This document shows, piece after piece, positions 1-5,891 of a stretch of DNA of 11,530 nt. The stretch lies in assembly GCA_040902855.1 (NCBI GenBank), contig JBBDWN010000175.1:1-11530 (forward strand), in the 5' to 3' direction. The notes beneath the pieces are model-generated. The model ran no database searches. It saw nothing but the letters and a program-made list of their open reading frames with translations, and was not told where the DNA came from. Origin of the DNA: DATHWB01 sp040902855. GTDB taxonomy: Bacteria > Actinomycetota > Acidimicrobiia > Spongiisociales > ZC4RG35. The position numbers were made by a program, and so were the translations under genes. Positions within the stretch are counted from its first letter, which is position 1, and each line of letters starts with the position of its first letter.

Positions 1-73
1 GCATCCGGAACGTCTCGACCTGGCCGACGAGCAGCCCCTGTTCCGCTGGATCGTCGAGATGGCCTCCGCCTGA
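1..73 (+). CDS. 3' end of an unidentified protein (partial)
   Basis: An open frame enters from the left edge, with codons starting at base 2. It encodes a 23-residue C-terminal tail beginning HPERLDLADEQPL and ending WIVEMASA, then TGA at 71-73. The residues look like normal protein (mixed charged and hydrophobic, GC-rich third positions), and the frame ends exactly where the convergent clpB gene ends, which supports a real gene end. Too little is visible to name a family. Confidence 0.5.
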   Translation, partial: HPERLDLADEQPLFRWIVEMASA

Positions 74-2659
74 TCAGGCGCGGATGACGGCGTCGGTGAA
101 CACCAGCTCGCCGTCTGCCACCGAGACCCCGATGGCGGCACCGTCGGCGTACGAGCCGTCCAGCAGCTTCACAGCGATCCGATCGGCCAGTTCGCGCTGG
201 ATCACCCGTTTGAGAGGACGCGCCCCGAAGGCAGGGTCGTAGCCCCACTCGGCGAGCAGGTCCTTGGCGGCGGCGTCGAGCACCAACTCGATCTCGCGCT
301 CGGCCAGTCGAGCCACCAGCCCTTCCAACTGGATGTCGACGATCGCCCGAATCTGGGACGCATCGAGCCGGTCGAACACCACGACGTCGTCCACCCGGTT
401 GAGGAACTCGGGACGGAAGTGGACACGGACCGCAGCCATCACCCGCTCGGAGATGACCTCGGGCGGGAGATCGGTCTGGATGTGCTCGGACCCGAGGTTC
501 GACGTCATGATCAACACCGCGTTGGTGAAATCGACCGTCCGCCCCTGTCCGTCGGTGAGACGACCGTCGTCGAGCACCTGGAGCAGAGCGTTGAACACGT
601 CGGGATGGGCTTTCTCCACCTCGTCGAGGAGGATCACCGAATACGGTCGGCGCCGGATCGCCTCGGTCAGCTGTCCGCCCTCGTCGTATCCGACGTACCC
701 GGGCGGTGCTCCGATGAGCCTGCTCACCGAATGCTTCTCCATGTACTCGGACATGTCGATGCGAACCATTGCCCTGTCGTCATCGAAAAGGAACTCCGCC
801 AACGCCCGGGCGAGTTCGGTCTTCCCGACCCCGGTGGGTCCGAGGAAGAGGAACGAGCCGATCGGCCGGTGGGGATCGCCGAGTCCCGCCCGATTGCGGC
901 GCACAGCGTTGGCAACCGAGTCGACCGCGCGGTCCTGGCCGACGACTCGGCGGTGCAAGTGAGATTCGAGGTGGACCAGCTTCTCCAGTTCACCCTGCAT
1001 GAGCTTGGCGACCGGGATCCCGGTCCATCGTCCCACCACTTCGGCGACGTCTTCCTCGGTCACTTCCTCAGACAGCATCCGGCCCTCGGCATGTAGCCGC
1101 TCGAGGTGCTCCTGACCTGTGACGAGTGCAGATTCGAGTTCCGGAAGACGTCCATATCGGAGTTCGGCGGCCGCCGTCAGATCGCCATTTCGCTCTGCGC
1201 GTTCGGCGTCTGCCCTGACCCTCTCGATCTCCTCCTTGGTGGAACGGATCGTTGCGATCGACTGCTTCTCCAAATGCCAGCGGGCCGTGAGCGCCTCGAT
1301 CTCCTCGTCGAGATCGGCGAGTTCCTCGCGCAACGATGTGAGCCGCTGGCTCGAAGCGGAGTCGGACTCCTTGGCGAGTGCCGCCTCCTCGATCTGCAGT
1401 TGGATCTTGCGCCGGGTGCGTTCGTCGATCTCCTCCGGCATCGAGTCGATTTCGATGCGGAGGCGGGATGCGGCCTCGTCGATCAGGTCGATGGCCTTGT
1501 CGGGGAGCTTGCGGGCGGGGAGGTACCGGTCAGACAGGGTGGCTGCAGCAAGAAGGGCTCCGTCGGTGATGCGAACGCCGTGATGCACTTCGTATCGCTC
1601 CTTCAGCCCGCGCAGAATCGCCACCGTGTCGGTGACCGACGGTTCGGCGACGAAGACGGACTGAAACCGCCGTTCGAGCGCCGCGTCCTTCTCGATGTGC
1701 TTGCGAAACTCGTCGAGGGTCGTGGCGCCGATCATCCGCAGCTCTCCGCGGGCGAGCATCGGCTTGAGCATGTTGGAGGCGTCCATCGAGCCTTCGGCGG
1801 CACCGGCGCCGACCATCGTGTGCAGCTCGTCGATGAAAGTGATGACCTCGCCTTGGGCGTCGGTGATCTCGGCGAGGACCGCCTTGAGTCGCTCCTCGAA
1901 CTCTCCCCGATACTTGGCACCAGCCACCATCGAGGCGAGATCGAGCGCGACGATGCGCTTCGTCTTGAGGCCTTCTGGAACGTCGCCATCTGCGATACGC
2001 CGGGCCAAGCCCTCGACCACCGCCGTCTTCCCAACACCGGGTTCGCCGATCAGCACCGGGTTGTTCTTGGTCCTGCGGCTGAGCACCTGGATGACCCTGC
2101 GGATCTCCTCGTCGCGGCCGATCACCGGATCGAGCTTGCCTTGTCGGGCCGCATCGGTGAGGTCCCGCCCGTACTGCTCCAACGCATCGAAGGTGGACTC
2201 GGGATCGTCTGAGCGCACGCGCTGCGACCCGCGAACGTCTTTCAGTGCGGAGAGCACCGAGTCCACGCTGACGCCCTCGCCGGCGAGCAGGTCGCGAGCC
2301 GGGCCTGTGGATTCGGTGAGAGCGAGGAGGAGGTGCTCCACCGAGATGAAATCGTCCCTCATCTCCTTTCGGCGAGCGTCGGCCCGGGCCAGGACATTGG
2401 CGAGATCGGCGTCGACGGTCGGCGTCGAAGCACCGTACGCCTTGGGGAGCTTGTCGAGTTCTCCGGCGACCGCAGTGCGCAGGTCGGGAACCGACGCACC
2501 GGCCGCCTGCACCAGTGGCAGGGCGATTCCGTCCGTCTGGTCGAGCAATGCCGCCAGCATGTGCACCGACGTCACAGCCGGGTGGCTGCGCGCGACGGCA
2601 CGTTCCTGCGCCGCAATGAGGGCGGCGCGGGCCTTCTGGGTCAGCCGCTCGAGATCCAT
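74..2659 (-). CDS. clpB: ATP-dependent chaperone/disaggregase ClpB
   Basis: ClpB is a cytoplasmic hexameric AAA+ unfoldase that, with DnaK, pulls polypeptides out of aggregates after heat stress. The 861 residues match the usual family length and every domain is present. The Clp-N double repeat spans about 1-145. The first AAA+ module has Walker A GEPGVGKT (205-212) and Walker B FIDE (about 275-278). The charged middle-domain coiled coil covers about 400-525 and separates ClpB from ClpA/ClpC. The second module has Walker A GPTGVGKT (607-614), the pore loop GYVG (654-657), Walker B ILLDE and the sensor-2 GARPLKR (812-818). The chosen ATG gives the family-typical MDLERLTQKA and has AAAGGA (2669-2674) 9 nt upstream. 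An in-frame TTG at 2687-2689 would add ten residues and is less likely. The promoter lies just upstream with a HAIR-like dyad. mscL precedes it on the same strand. Confidence 0.98.
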   Translation of the reverse strand: MDLERLTQKARAALIAAQERAVARSHPAVTSVHMLAALLDQTDGIALPLVQAAGASVPDLRTAVAGELDKLPKAYGASTPTVDADLANVLARADARRKEMRDDFISVEHLLLALTESTGPARDLLAGEGVSVDSVLSALKDVRGSQRVRSDDPESTFDALEQYGRDLTDAARQGKLDPVIGRDEEIRRVIQVLSRRTKNNPVLIGEPGVGKTAVVEGLARRIADGDVPEGLKTKRIVALDLASMVAGAKYRGEFEERLKAVLAEITDAQGEVITFIDELHTMVGAGAAEGSMDASNMLKPMLARGELRMIGATTLDEFRKHIEKDAALERRFQSVFVAEPSVTDTVAILRGLKERYEVHHGVRITDGALLAAATLSDRYLPARKLPDKAIDLIDEAASRLRIEIDSMPEEIDERTRRKIQLQIEEAALAKESDSASSQRLTSLREELADLDEEIEALTARWHLEKQSIATIRSTKEEIERVRADAERAERNGDLTAAAELRYGRLPELESALVTGQEHLERLHAEGRMLSEEVTEEDVAEVVGRWTGIPVAKLMQGELEKLVHLESHLHRRVVGQDRAVDSVANAVRRNRAGLGDPHRPIGSFLFLGPTGVGKTELARALAEFLFDDDRAMVRIDMSEYMEKHSVSRLIGAPPGYVGYDEGGQLTEAIRRRPYSVILLDEVEKAHPDVFNALLQVLDDGRLTDGQGRTVDFTNAVLIMTSNLGSEHIQTDLPPEVISERVMAAVRVHFRPEFLNRVDDVVVFDRLDASQIRAIVDIQLEGLVARLAEREIELVLDAAAKDLLAEWGYDPAFGARPLKRVIQRELADRIAVKLLDGSYADGAAIGVSVADGELVFTDAVIRA

Positions 2660-2692
2660 AGGGGTGCGTCCTTTCTCAGAGGATATCAATAA

Positions 2693-2715
2693 ATCTAAGT
2701 CATTATACCTCAGAT
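2693..2715 (-). promoter_or_regulatory. clpB promoter with HAIR-like HspR operator
   Basis: Read on the minus strand, a 7-bp inverted repeat (ATCTGAG / CTTAGAT, one mismatch) flanks a 9-nt centre that holds a perfect -10 hexamer TATAAT (2702-2707). The core TGAG-N9-CTTA differs by one base from the TGAG-N9-CTCA core of the HAIR element (CTTGAGT-N7-ACTCAAG), the operator of the heat-shock repressor HspR in actinobacteria. The flanking bases fit HAIR poorly. No convincing -35 hexamer is seen 16-18 bp upstream. Binding here would block the -10 box directly. HspR control is inferred from the site, its position and the gene it precedes. Confidence 0.6.
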
Positions 2716-2743
2716 CTATTCCCGAATTCTCCCAGAAAGGCGA

Positions 2744-3130
2744 TCAGGCGCCTTCGACCGCCGCAGCGATCCGACGCAACAACACGACATCTTCCGGGTC
2801 GGCTCCGGGCTCGGCTTCCGGGGGCGGACCCTGCATGCGGTTGTAGGCCTTCACCACGAAGAACAGCACCAGACCGACGATGAGGAAGTTCACCAGCGCT
2901 TGTACGAATGCCCCGACCGAACCGATTCGCAGGCCCGTCTCGGGATCGGCCGGCCCGAAGGTCCCCATCATCTCGAGGCTCGAGAGGTCGAACACCATCC
3001 CGATGAGCGGGCTGACGATCCGGGTGGTGAGTGCGGTGACCACCGAAGCGAAGGCGACCCCAAGTACGAAGGCGACGGCGAGTTCGACCAGGTGGCCCCG
3101 GTTGATGAACTCCTTGAACTCTCGGATCAC
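2744..3130 (-). CDS. mscL: Large-conductance mechanosensitive channel MscL
   Basis: MscL is a homopentameric inner-membrane channel that opens under membrane tension and releases solutes during hypo-osmotic shock. At 128 residues it is slightly short but within the family range. The N-terminal amphipathic segment IREFKEFINRG is the family hallmark. TM1 (about 14-45, LVELAVAFVLGVAFASVV) and TM2 (about 71-97) flank a short periplasmic loop, and a charged cytoplasmic helix (DPEDVVLLRRIAAAV) closes the protein. The start is GTG (3128-3130), chosen because it gives the canonical N-terminus and is preceded by a GGGGAG ribosome site about 6 nt away. clpB follows on the same strand with 84 nt between mscL's stop and the clpB ATG. 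No terminator is evident there, so mscL transcripts could read into clpB. Confidence 0.96.
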   Translation of the reverse strand: MIREFKEFINRGHLVELAVAFVLGVAFASVVTALTTRIVSPLIGMVFDLSSLEMMGTFGPADPETGLRIGSVGAFVQALVNFLIVGLVLFFVVKAYNRMQGPPPEAEPGADPEDVVLLRRIAAAVEGA

Positions 3131-3163
3131 GTCTCGCTCCCCCCTGGTTGGCTGTGGCGAGGA

Positions 3164-3169
3164 AACATA
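3164..3169 (-). promoter_or_regulatory. Candidate -10 box for mscL
   Basis: On the minus strand TATGTT lies 33 nt before the mscL GTG, inside the 92-bp divergent gap 3131-3222. It fits the TANNNT pattern. TTGAAC occurs upstream but only 13 nt away, too close to be a standard -35. Weak candidate. Confidence 0.3.
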
Positions 3170-3208
3170 CTCCGGCGTTCAAAGCGACGGCCGACCGAGA
3201 GAGGGGCC

Positions 3209-3214
3209 TAGCCT
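3209..3214 (+). promoter_or_regulatory. Candidate leaderless -10 box for the 3223 gene
   Basis: TAGCCT ends 8 nt before the ATG at 3223, and no Shine-Dalgarno sequence lies at normal spacing. The nearest purine run, GAGAGGGG, is about 16 nt away. This spacing would put the transcription start at or beside the ATG, the leaderless arrangement common in actinobacteria. No clear -35 is present. Confidence 0.35.
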
Positions 3215-3222
3215 GGTCCCGG

Positions 3223-3618
3223 ATGACATCGAACCACACGCAGCGACCATTCCTCGCCACGATCGAGCAGACCCAGGATGGTGACCGGGTCCGAGTCGAG
3301 ATCACCATCGGGTTCGCCGGCGAAGTCCACCGCGGCACGGCCGAGGGCGTGGCCGATCCACACCATCGCGCGCGGGTGGTCGGAGAGGCGACGCTGCGTG
3401 CCATCGAACACCTCACCGGTGACCTCGCCGAGTTCGATCTGAGCGCCGTTGCCACATCCGATCTGGGACCTGTCCGGATCGCGTTGGCGCAGGTGAGACA
3501 GGCCGGGTGGTCGGACTATCTGATCGGATCGTCTCTCGTTCGAGACGGCGACTCGGCCACGGCGACTGCCAAGGCAGTCCTCGACGCAGTCAACCGCCGG
3601 ATCATGCGCACCCGCTGA
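3223..3618 (+). CDS. Conserved-looking hypothetical protein, 131 residues
   Basis: The family cannot be named from sequence alone. The protein is soluble, with no signal peptide or membrane segment. It looks like a repeated beta-beta-alpha layout: an amphipathic strand pair (LATIEQTQDGDRVRVEITIG, then VHRGTAEG), a helix with RVVGEATLRAIEHLTG (51-66), a second strand set (PVRIALAQV, then DYLIGSSLVRDGD) and a second helix (ATAKAVLDAVNRRI, 114-127). The two halves, each ending in an ATxxAxxxAx-type helix, suggest an internal pseudo-duplication. This recalls small ligand-binding alpha/beta domains such as the LeuA regulatory domain, but that comparison is only a guess. The start is taken as ATG 3223 because the upstream extension to 3148 has poor composition and crosses the mscL promoter. 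The gene diverges from mscL and is followed by padR after 77 nt with its own promoter. Confidence 0.75.
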   Translation: MTSNHTQRPFLATIEQTQDGDRVRVEITIGFAGEVHRGTAEGVADPHHRARVVGEATLRAIEHLTGDLAEFDLSAVATSDLGPVRIALAQVRQAGWSDYLIGSSLVRDGDSATATAKAVLDAVNRRIMRTR

Positions 3619-3649
3619 GGCTCGAACCCTGGGGGACTATCCCGCGGCG

Positions 3650-3677
3650 TTGACTAGCGCGTGTCGTGTGCTACCTT
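3650..3677 (+). promoter_or_regulatory. padR operon promoter
   Basis: TTGACT (3650-3655) matches the -35 consensus at five of six positions. A 16-bp spacer separates it from TACCTT (3672-3677), a TANNNT -10 box. Transcription would start near 3684-3685. This is the best two-box sigma-70-type promoter in the window and would serve padR, the HAAS-NfeD gene and the SPFH gene. Confidence 0.6.
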
Positions 3678-3691
3678 GCATCTCATGGTAG
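3671..3691 (+). promoter_or_regulatory. Dyad over the padR -10 box, candidate PadR operator
   Basis: CTACCTTG (3671-3678) and CATGGTAG (3684-3691) are inverted repeats matching at 7 of 8 positions across a 5-nt centre. The dyad covers the -10 box and the predicted start point. The right half-site ATGGTAG recurs directly at 3696-3702, 11 bp downstream, one helical turn away on the same face. PadR repressors commonly repress their own promoters by binding such dyads. Autoregulation is inferred. Confidence 0.5.
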
Positions 3692-3695
3692 TTCG

Positions 3696-4079
3696 ATGGT
3701 AGCGAGGAACACTGCTTCCGACCGTGGTCGGAAGCGCCAATCCAGTCCGGATCGCAACACCCAACTGTTGAAGGGGGTGCTCGACATGTGTCTGTTGGCA
3801 GTGATCTCAGAAGAGCCGAGTTACGGCTATGAGATGGTCCGCAAGCTCACCGAACGCGGGCTCGACCTCGTGAGTGAAGGAGCGATCTATCCGGTACTCA
3901 GCCGAATGCAACGCAATGGGCTGATAGAGGGATACCTGGTCGAATCACCGGAAGGTCCTGCGCGGAAGTACTACCGGATCGAGAAGACGGGAACAGCCGC
4001 GTTGGCGGAATGGACGAAAGCGTGGCATCAGCTGTCGAAGGGCGTCGGCAACGTGCTGGGAGGAGATCCAGATGAGTGA
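3696..4079 (+). CDS. PadR-family transcriptional regulator
   Basis: PadR proteins are dimeric winged-helix repressors, often tuned to membrane stress, phenolics or antibiotics. The 127 residues hold a basic N-terminal tail (RGRKRQ, 10-15), the first helices with LLKGVLDMCLLAVISEEPSYGYEM (24-47), a recognition helix SEGAIYPVLSRMQRNGLI (60-77), and a wing with GPARKYYRIEKTG (87-99). The C-terminal dimerisation region is short, as in the PadR-s1 type. ATG 3696 is preferred. An in-frame GTG at 3666 lies upstream of the predicted transcription start. ATG 3786 has AAGGGGGTG before it but would delete the conserved LLKG helix. The gene overlaps the next by 8 nt (ATGAGTGA), so translation is coupled. 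PadR repressors are often paired with a HAAS-domain membrane protein, as here. Confidence 0.92.
   Translation: MVARNTASDRGRKRQSSPDRNTQLLKGVLDMCLLAVISEEPSYGYEMVRKLTERGLDLVSEGAIYPVLSRMQRNGLIEGYLVESPEGPARKYYRIEKTGTAALAEWTKAWHQLSKGVGNVLGGDPDE
3714..3735 (+). repeat. 22-bp perfect-arm dyad inside the padR start region
   Basis: GCTTCCGACC (3714-3723) and GGTCGGAAGC (3726-3735) are perfect 10-bp inverted repeats around a central GT. The dyad lies in codons 7-14 of padR (A-S-D-R-G-R-K), before the conserved domain. Its centre is about 43 bp from that of the promoter dyad, close to four helical turns. It could be a second operator, or an RNA hairpin limiting padR translation. Its arms differ in sequence from the promoter dyad. 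Confidence 0.6.
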
Positions 4080-4878
4080 AAGCGGAGACCTCGCCCGCAT
4101 CGGCGCCGATTGCGACCGGTACTGGCGCGAGAACGGAGTGCCTCGGCGAGCGCGCACACAGATGCGACTCGAACTCGAACAGCACCTGGCAGACGCCGCC
4201 GCAGACGGACGGCCTGCTTCAGCCGTGATCGGTTCGAACATCGAACGATTCGCGGCGGAATGGGCAGAAGGACAAGGGCACGGCAACGAGAGAACGACAT
4301 GGAACGACGTGCAGACCGGACAAGCCGACTTCCGCCGCATGACACGACGGACCATGGCGACCTACGGCCTGGGGATTGTCGCTCTCATGGGCGGTGTCGT
4401 GGCAGGAAGTCTCGCTCAAGGAGGTGACGATGTGAACAATGAATCATGGCGATGGGTGTGGACCCTGTTCGCTCTCGGCATGGGAATCGGTGAGATCTTC
4501 ACCGCCGGATTCTTCTTGCTCCCGTTCGCGATCGGAGCGGCTGCCGCGGCCGTGCTGGCGTGGTTGGGGGTGGCGCTCGCCGCGCAGTGGCTGGTGTTCT
4601 TCGGTGTTTCGGCGATCGCATTCGCCTACCTCCGCAAGTTCATCGATCGTCAGGACGATCAGGTCCAGCCGCGGATCGGAGCCAACCGATGGCTCGAAGC
4701 CAGAGGAGTCGTGCTTCAAGACATCGACCCGCACTCCGGTACCGGAATGGCGCGGATCGACACCGAAGAGTGGCGGGCGATCAGCGACGACGGGACACCG
4801 ATCGCGGCTGGCACGCGAATCATCGTGACCAACGTCCAAGGGTCGCGGCTCGTCGTCAGCCCGCTGGTCGAAGAATGA
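4072..4878 (+). CDS. HAAS-like domain fused to a NfeD membrane protein
   Basis: This 268-residue protein has two parts. Residues about 8-68 resemble the HAAS domain that accompanies PadR regulators: a helical RARTQMRLELEQHLADAAADG, then an AVIGSNIERFAAEWA helix like the usual 'G-D-P-E-x-A' turn and helix. A basic stretch (RRMTRRT) leads into TM1 (about 97-116). Residues 121-268 form a complete NfeD protein: three membrane segments (about 127-150, 151-169 and 172-188), a basic LRKFIDR stop-transfer, then the cytoplasmic OB-fold 'NfeD-C' domain (208-265, with LEARGVV, GMARIDTEEWRA, GTRIIVTNVQGSRLVV). NfeD proteins partner stomatin/flotillin scaffolds, and the next gene encodes one. A strong ribosome site (GGGAGGAGA, 4058-4066) precedes the ATG. 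The HAAS call rests on pattern and context, and the NfeD call is firm. A perfect internal start sits at the junction (4418-4434). Confidence 0.88.
   Translation: MSESGDLARIGADCDRYWRENGVPRRARTQMRLELEQHLADAAADGRPASAVIGSNIERFAAEWAEGQGHGNERTTWNDVQTGQADFRRMTRRTMATYGLGIVALMGGVVAGSLAQGGDDVNNESWRWVWTLFALGMGIGEIFTAGFFLLPFAIGAAAAAVLAWLGVALAAQWLVFFGVSAIAFAYLRKFIDRQDDQVQPRIGANRWLEARGVVLQDIDPHSGTGMARIDTEEWRAISDDGTPIAAGTRIIVTNVQGSRLVVSPLVEE
4418..4434 (+). promoter_or_regulatory. Internal ribosome site and GTG start for a free NfeD
   Basis: AAGGAGGTGA (4418-4427) is a 10-nt perfect complement of the conserved 16S rRNA 3' end and the strongest ribosome-binding site in the window. Seven bases after GGAGG lies GTG (4432-4434), in frame with the 4072 gene. 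Starting there gives a 148-residue protein (4432-4878) beginning NNESWRWVWTLFALGMGIGE, the normal size and start point for a short NfeD. The site falls exactly at the domain junction (codons LAQGGDD-V). Confidence 0.6.
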
Positions 4879-4901
4879 CGACAGAACAGAAAGAGAGGTA
4901 G
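4875..4901 (+). other. 8-codon ORF bridging the NfeD and SPFH genes
   Basis: An ATGA overlap at the NfeD stop starts an 8-codon frame, MTTEQKER, that stops at TAG 4899-4901, three bases before the SPFH ATG. It is in frame with SPFH and covers its ribosome site. It could relay ribosomes from NfeD to SPFH, but no SD is evident for the mini-ORF and its translation is speculative. Confidence 0.2.
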
Positions 4902-4904
4902 GCA

Positions 4905-5888
4905 ATGGACGCACTCGTGTTCCTGCTCTTCATCCTGGCAGTGGCGGCGATCCTCGTCGCAGCAGCCGGATTCCGGGTAGTCAGACCGTTCGAAAAGGGG
5001 CTGATCGAGTTCCTCGGACGGTACGAAAAGACGGTGGACAGCGGACTCCGCTGGGTGATCCCGTTCGTCAAGCGCATCACGAAGGTCGACATGCGCGAGC
5101 AGGTGGTCGACGTGCCACCGCAGGAGGTCATCACCAAGGACAACGTGGCGGTGACGGTGGACGCGGTCATCTACTACGAGCCGACGGACCCTGTGAAGCT
5201 CAAGTACAACGTCGGGAACTTCATCCTGGCCGTGACGAAGCTGGCGCAGACGAACCTGAGGAACGTGGTCGGTGATCTCGACCTGGACGCAGCCCTCACC
5301 TCCCGTGAGGTGATCAACGCCAAGCTCCGTCAGATCCTCGATGATGCGACCGACAAGTGGGGAACGCGTGTCGTTCGCGTCGAGATCCAGCGGATCGAGC
5401 CGCCGGCCGACGTGACCGAAGCGATGCACCGTCAGATGAAGGCCGAGCGTGACCGGCGTGCCGCCGTCACCGAGGCCGAAGGCGAGAAACGGGCCGCCAT
5501 TCTCCGCTCGGAGGGCATCAAGGAGTCCAACGTCCTCGAAGCCGAAGGTCAGGCGGAAGCGATCAAGCGGGTTGCCGATGCCGACCGGTATCAGAAGGAA
5601 ACGGTCGCCGAGGGCGAAGGTCGCGCCATCGAGCGGGTCTTTGCCGCGATCCACAACGGCGACCCGACGCCGGACCTGATCGCCATCCGGTATCTGGAGA
5701 CATTGGGGCTCGTCGCCGACGGTCAGGCCACGAAGATCTTCCTGCCCCTCGACACGAGCGGGGTGCTGGGAAGCGTCGCCGCCATCGGGGAGATGTGGAA
5801 GGACATGGAACCGGGCACCGAGCGCCGACCGACCGCGTCACGCACGACATCGTCCAGCTCGACGACACCGAGTTCCCAGCAGGACTGA
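4905..5888 (+). CDS. SPFH/stomatin-like membrane scaffold protein
   Basis: SPFH proteins form large membrane-bound oligomers that organise membrane microdomains and often work with NfeD. The 327 residues start with a single membrane anchor (LVFLLFILAVAAILVAAAGF, 4-23). The SPFH/band-7 domain spans about 24-175, with RPFEKGLIEFLGRYEKTVDSGLRW, VDMREQVVDVPPQEVITKDNVAVTVDAVIYY and the stomatin-typical GTRVVRVEIQRIEPPADV. A long charged helix (173-245, AERDRRAAVTEAEGEKRAAILRSEG) follows as the predicted coiled coil. The tail (about 303-327) is a Ser/Thr-rich, probably disordered stretch. GAGAGGTA (4893-4900) precedes the ATG. The protein is of the stomatin/QmcA type rather than HflK/C. It ends the padR operon, which is closed by the repeat-terminator element just downstream. 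Confidence 0.95.
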   Translation: MDALVFLLFILAVAAILVAAAGFRVVRPFEKGLIEFLGRYEKTVDSGLRWVIPFVKRITKVDMREQVVDVPPQEVITKDNVAVTVDAVIYYEPTDPVKLKYNVGNFILAVTKLAQTNLRNVVGDLDLDAALTSREVINAKLRQILDDATDKWGTRVVRVEIQRIEPPADVTEAMHRQMKAERDRRAAVTEAEGEKRAAILRSEGIKESNVLEAEGQAEAIKRVADADRYQKETVAEGEGRAIERVFAAIHNGDPTPDLIAIRYLETLGLVADGQATKIFLPLDTSGVLGSVAAIGEMWKDMEPGTERRPTASRTTSSSSTTPSSQQD

Positions 5889-5891
5889 ACC

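Noticed and set aside
1106..2212. Long + strand open frames antisense to clpB (also 1695-2846)
   Set aside because: They mirror clpB in a GC-rich genome, have Arg/Ser- or Asp/Gly/Leu-rich composition and show no family motif. ClpB is unambiguous on the other strand.
3148..3222. N-terminal extension of the 131-residue protein
   Set aside because: It adds 25 Arg/Ala-rich residues, overlaps the mscL promoter region and lies upstream of the likely -10 box.
3786..4079. Shorter PadR starting at ATG 3786 behind AAGGGGGTG
   Set aside because: It would remove the conserved LLKGVLD part of the first PadR helix, so it is kept only as a minor alternative.
4716..5654. 312-residue frame antisense to the SPFH gene
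   Set aside because: His/Asp/Leu-rich shadow of the stomatin reading frame, with no ribosome site or domain pattern.
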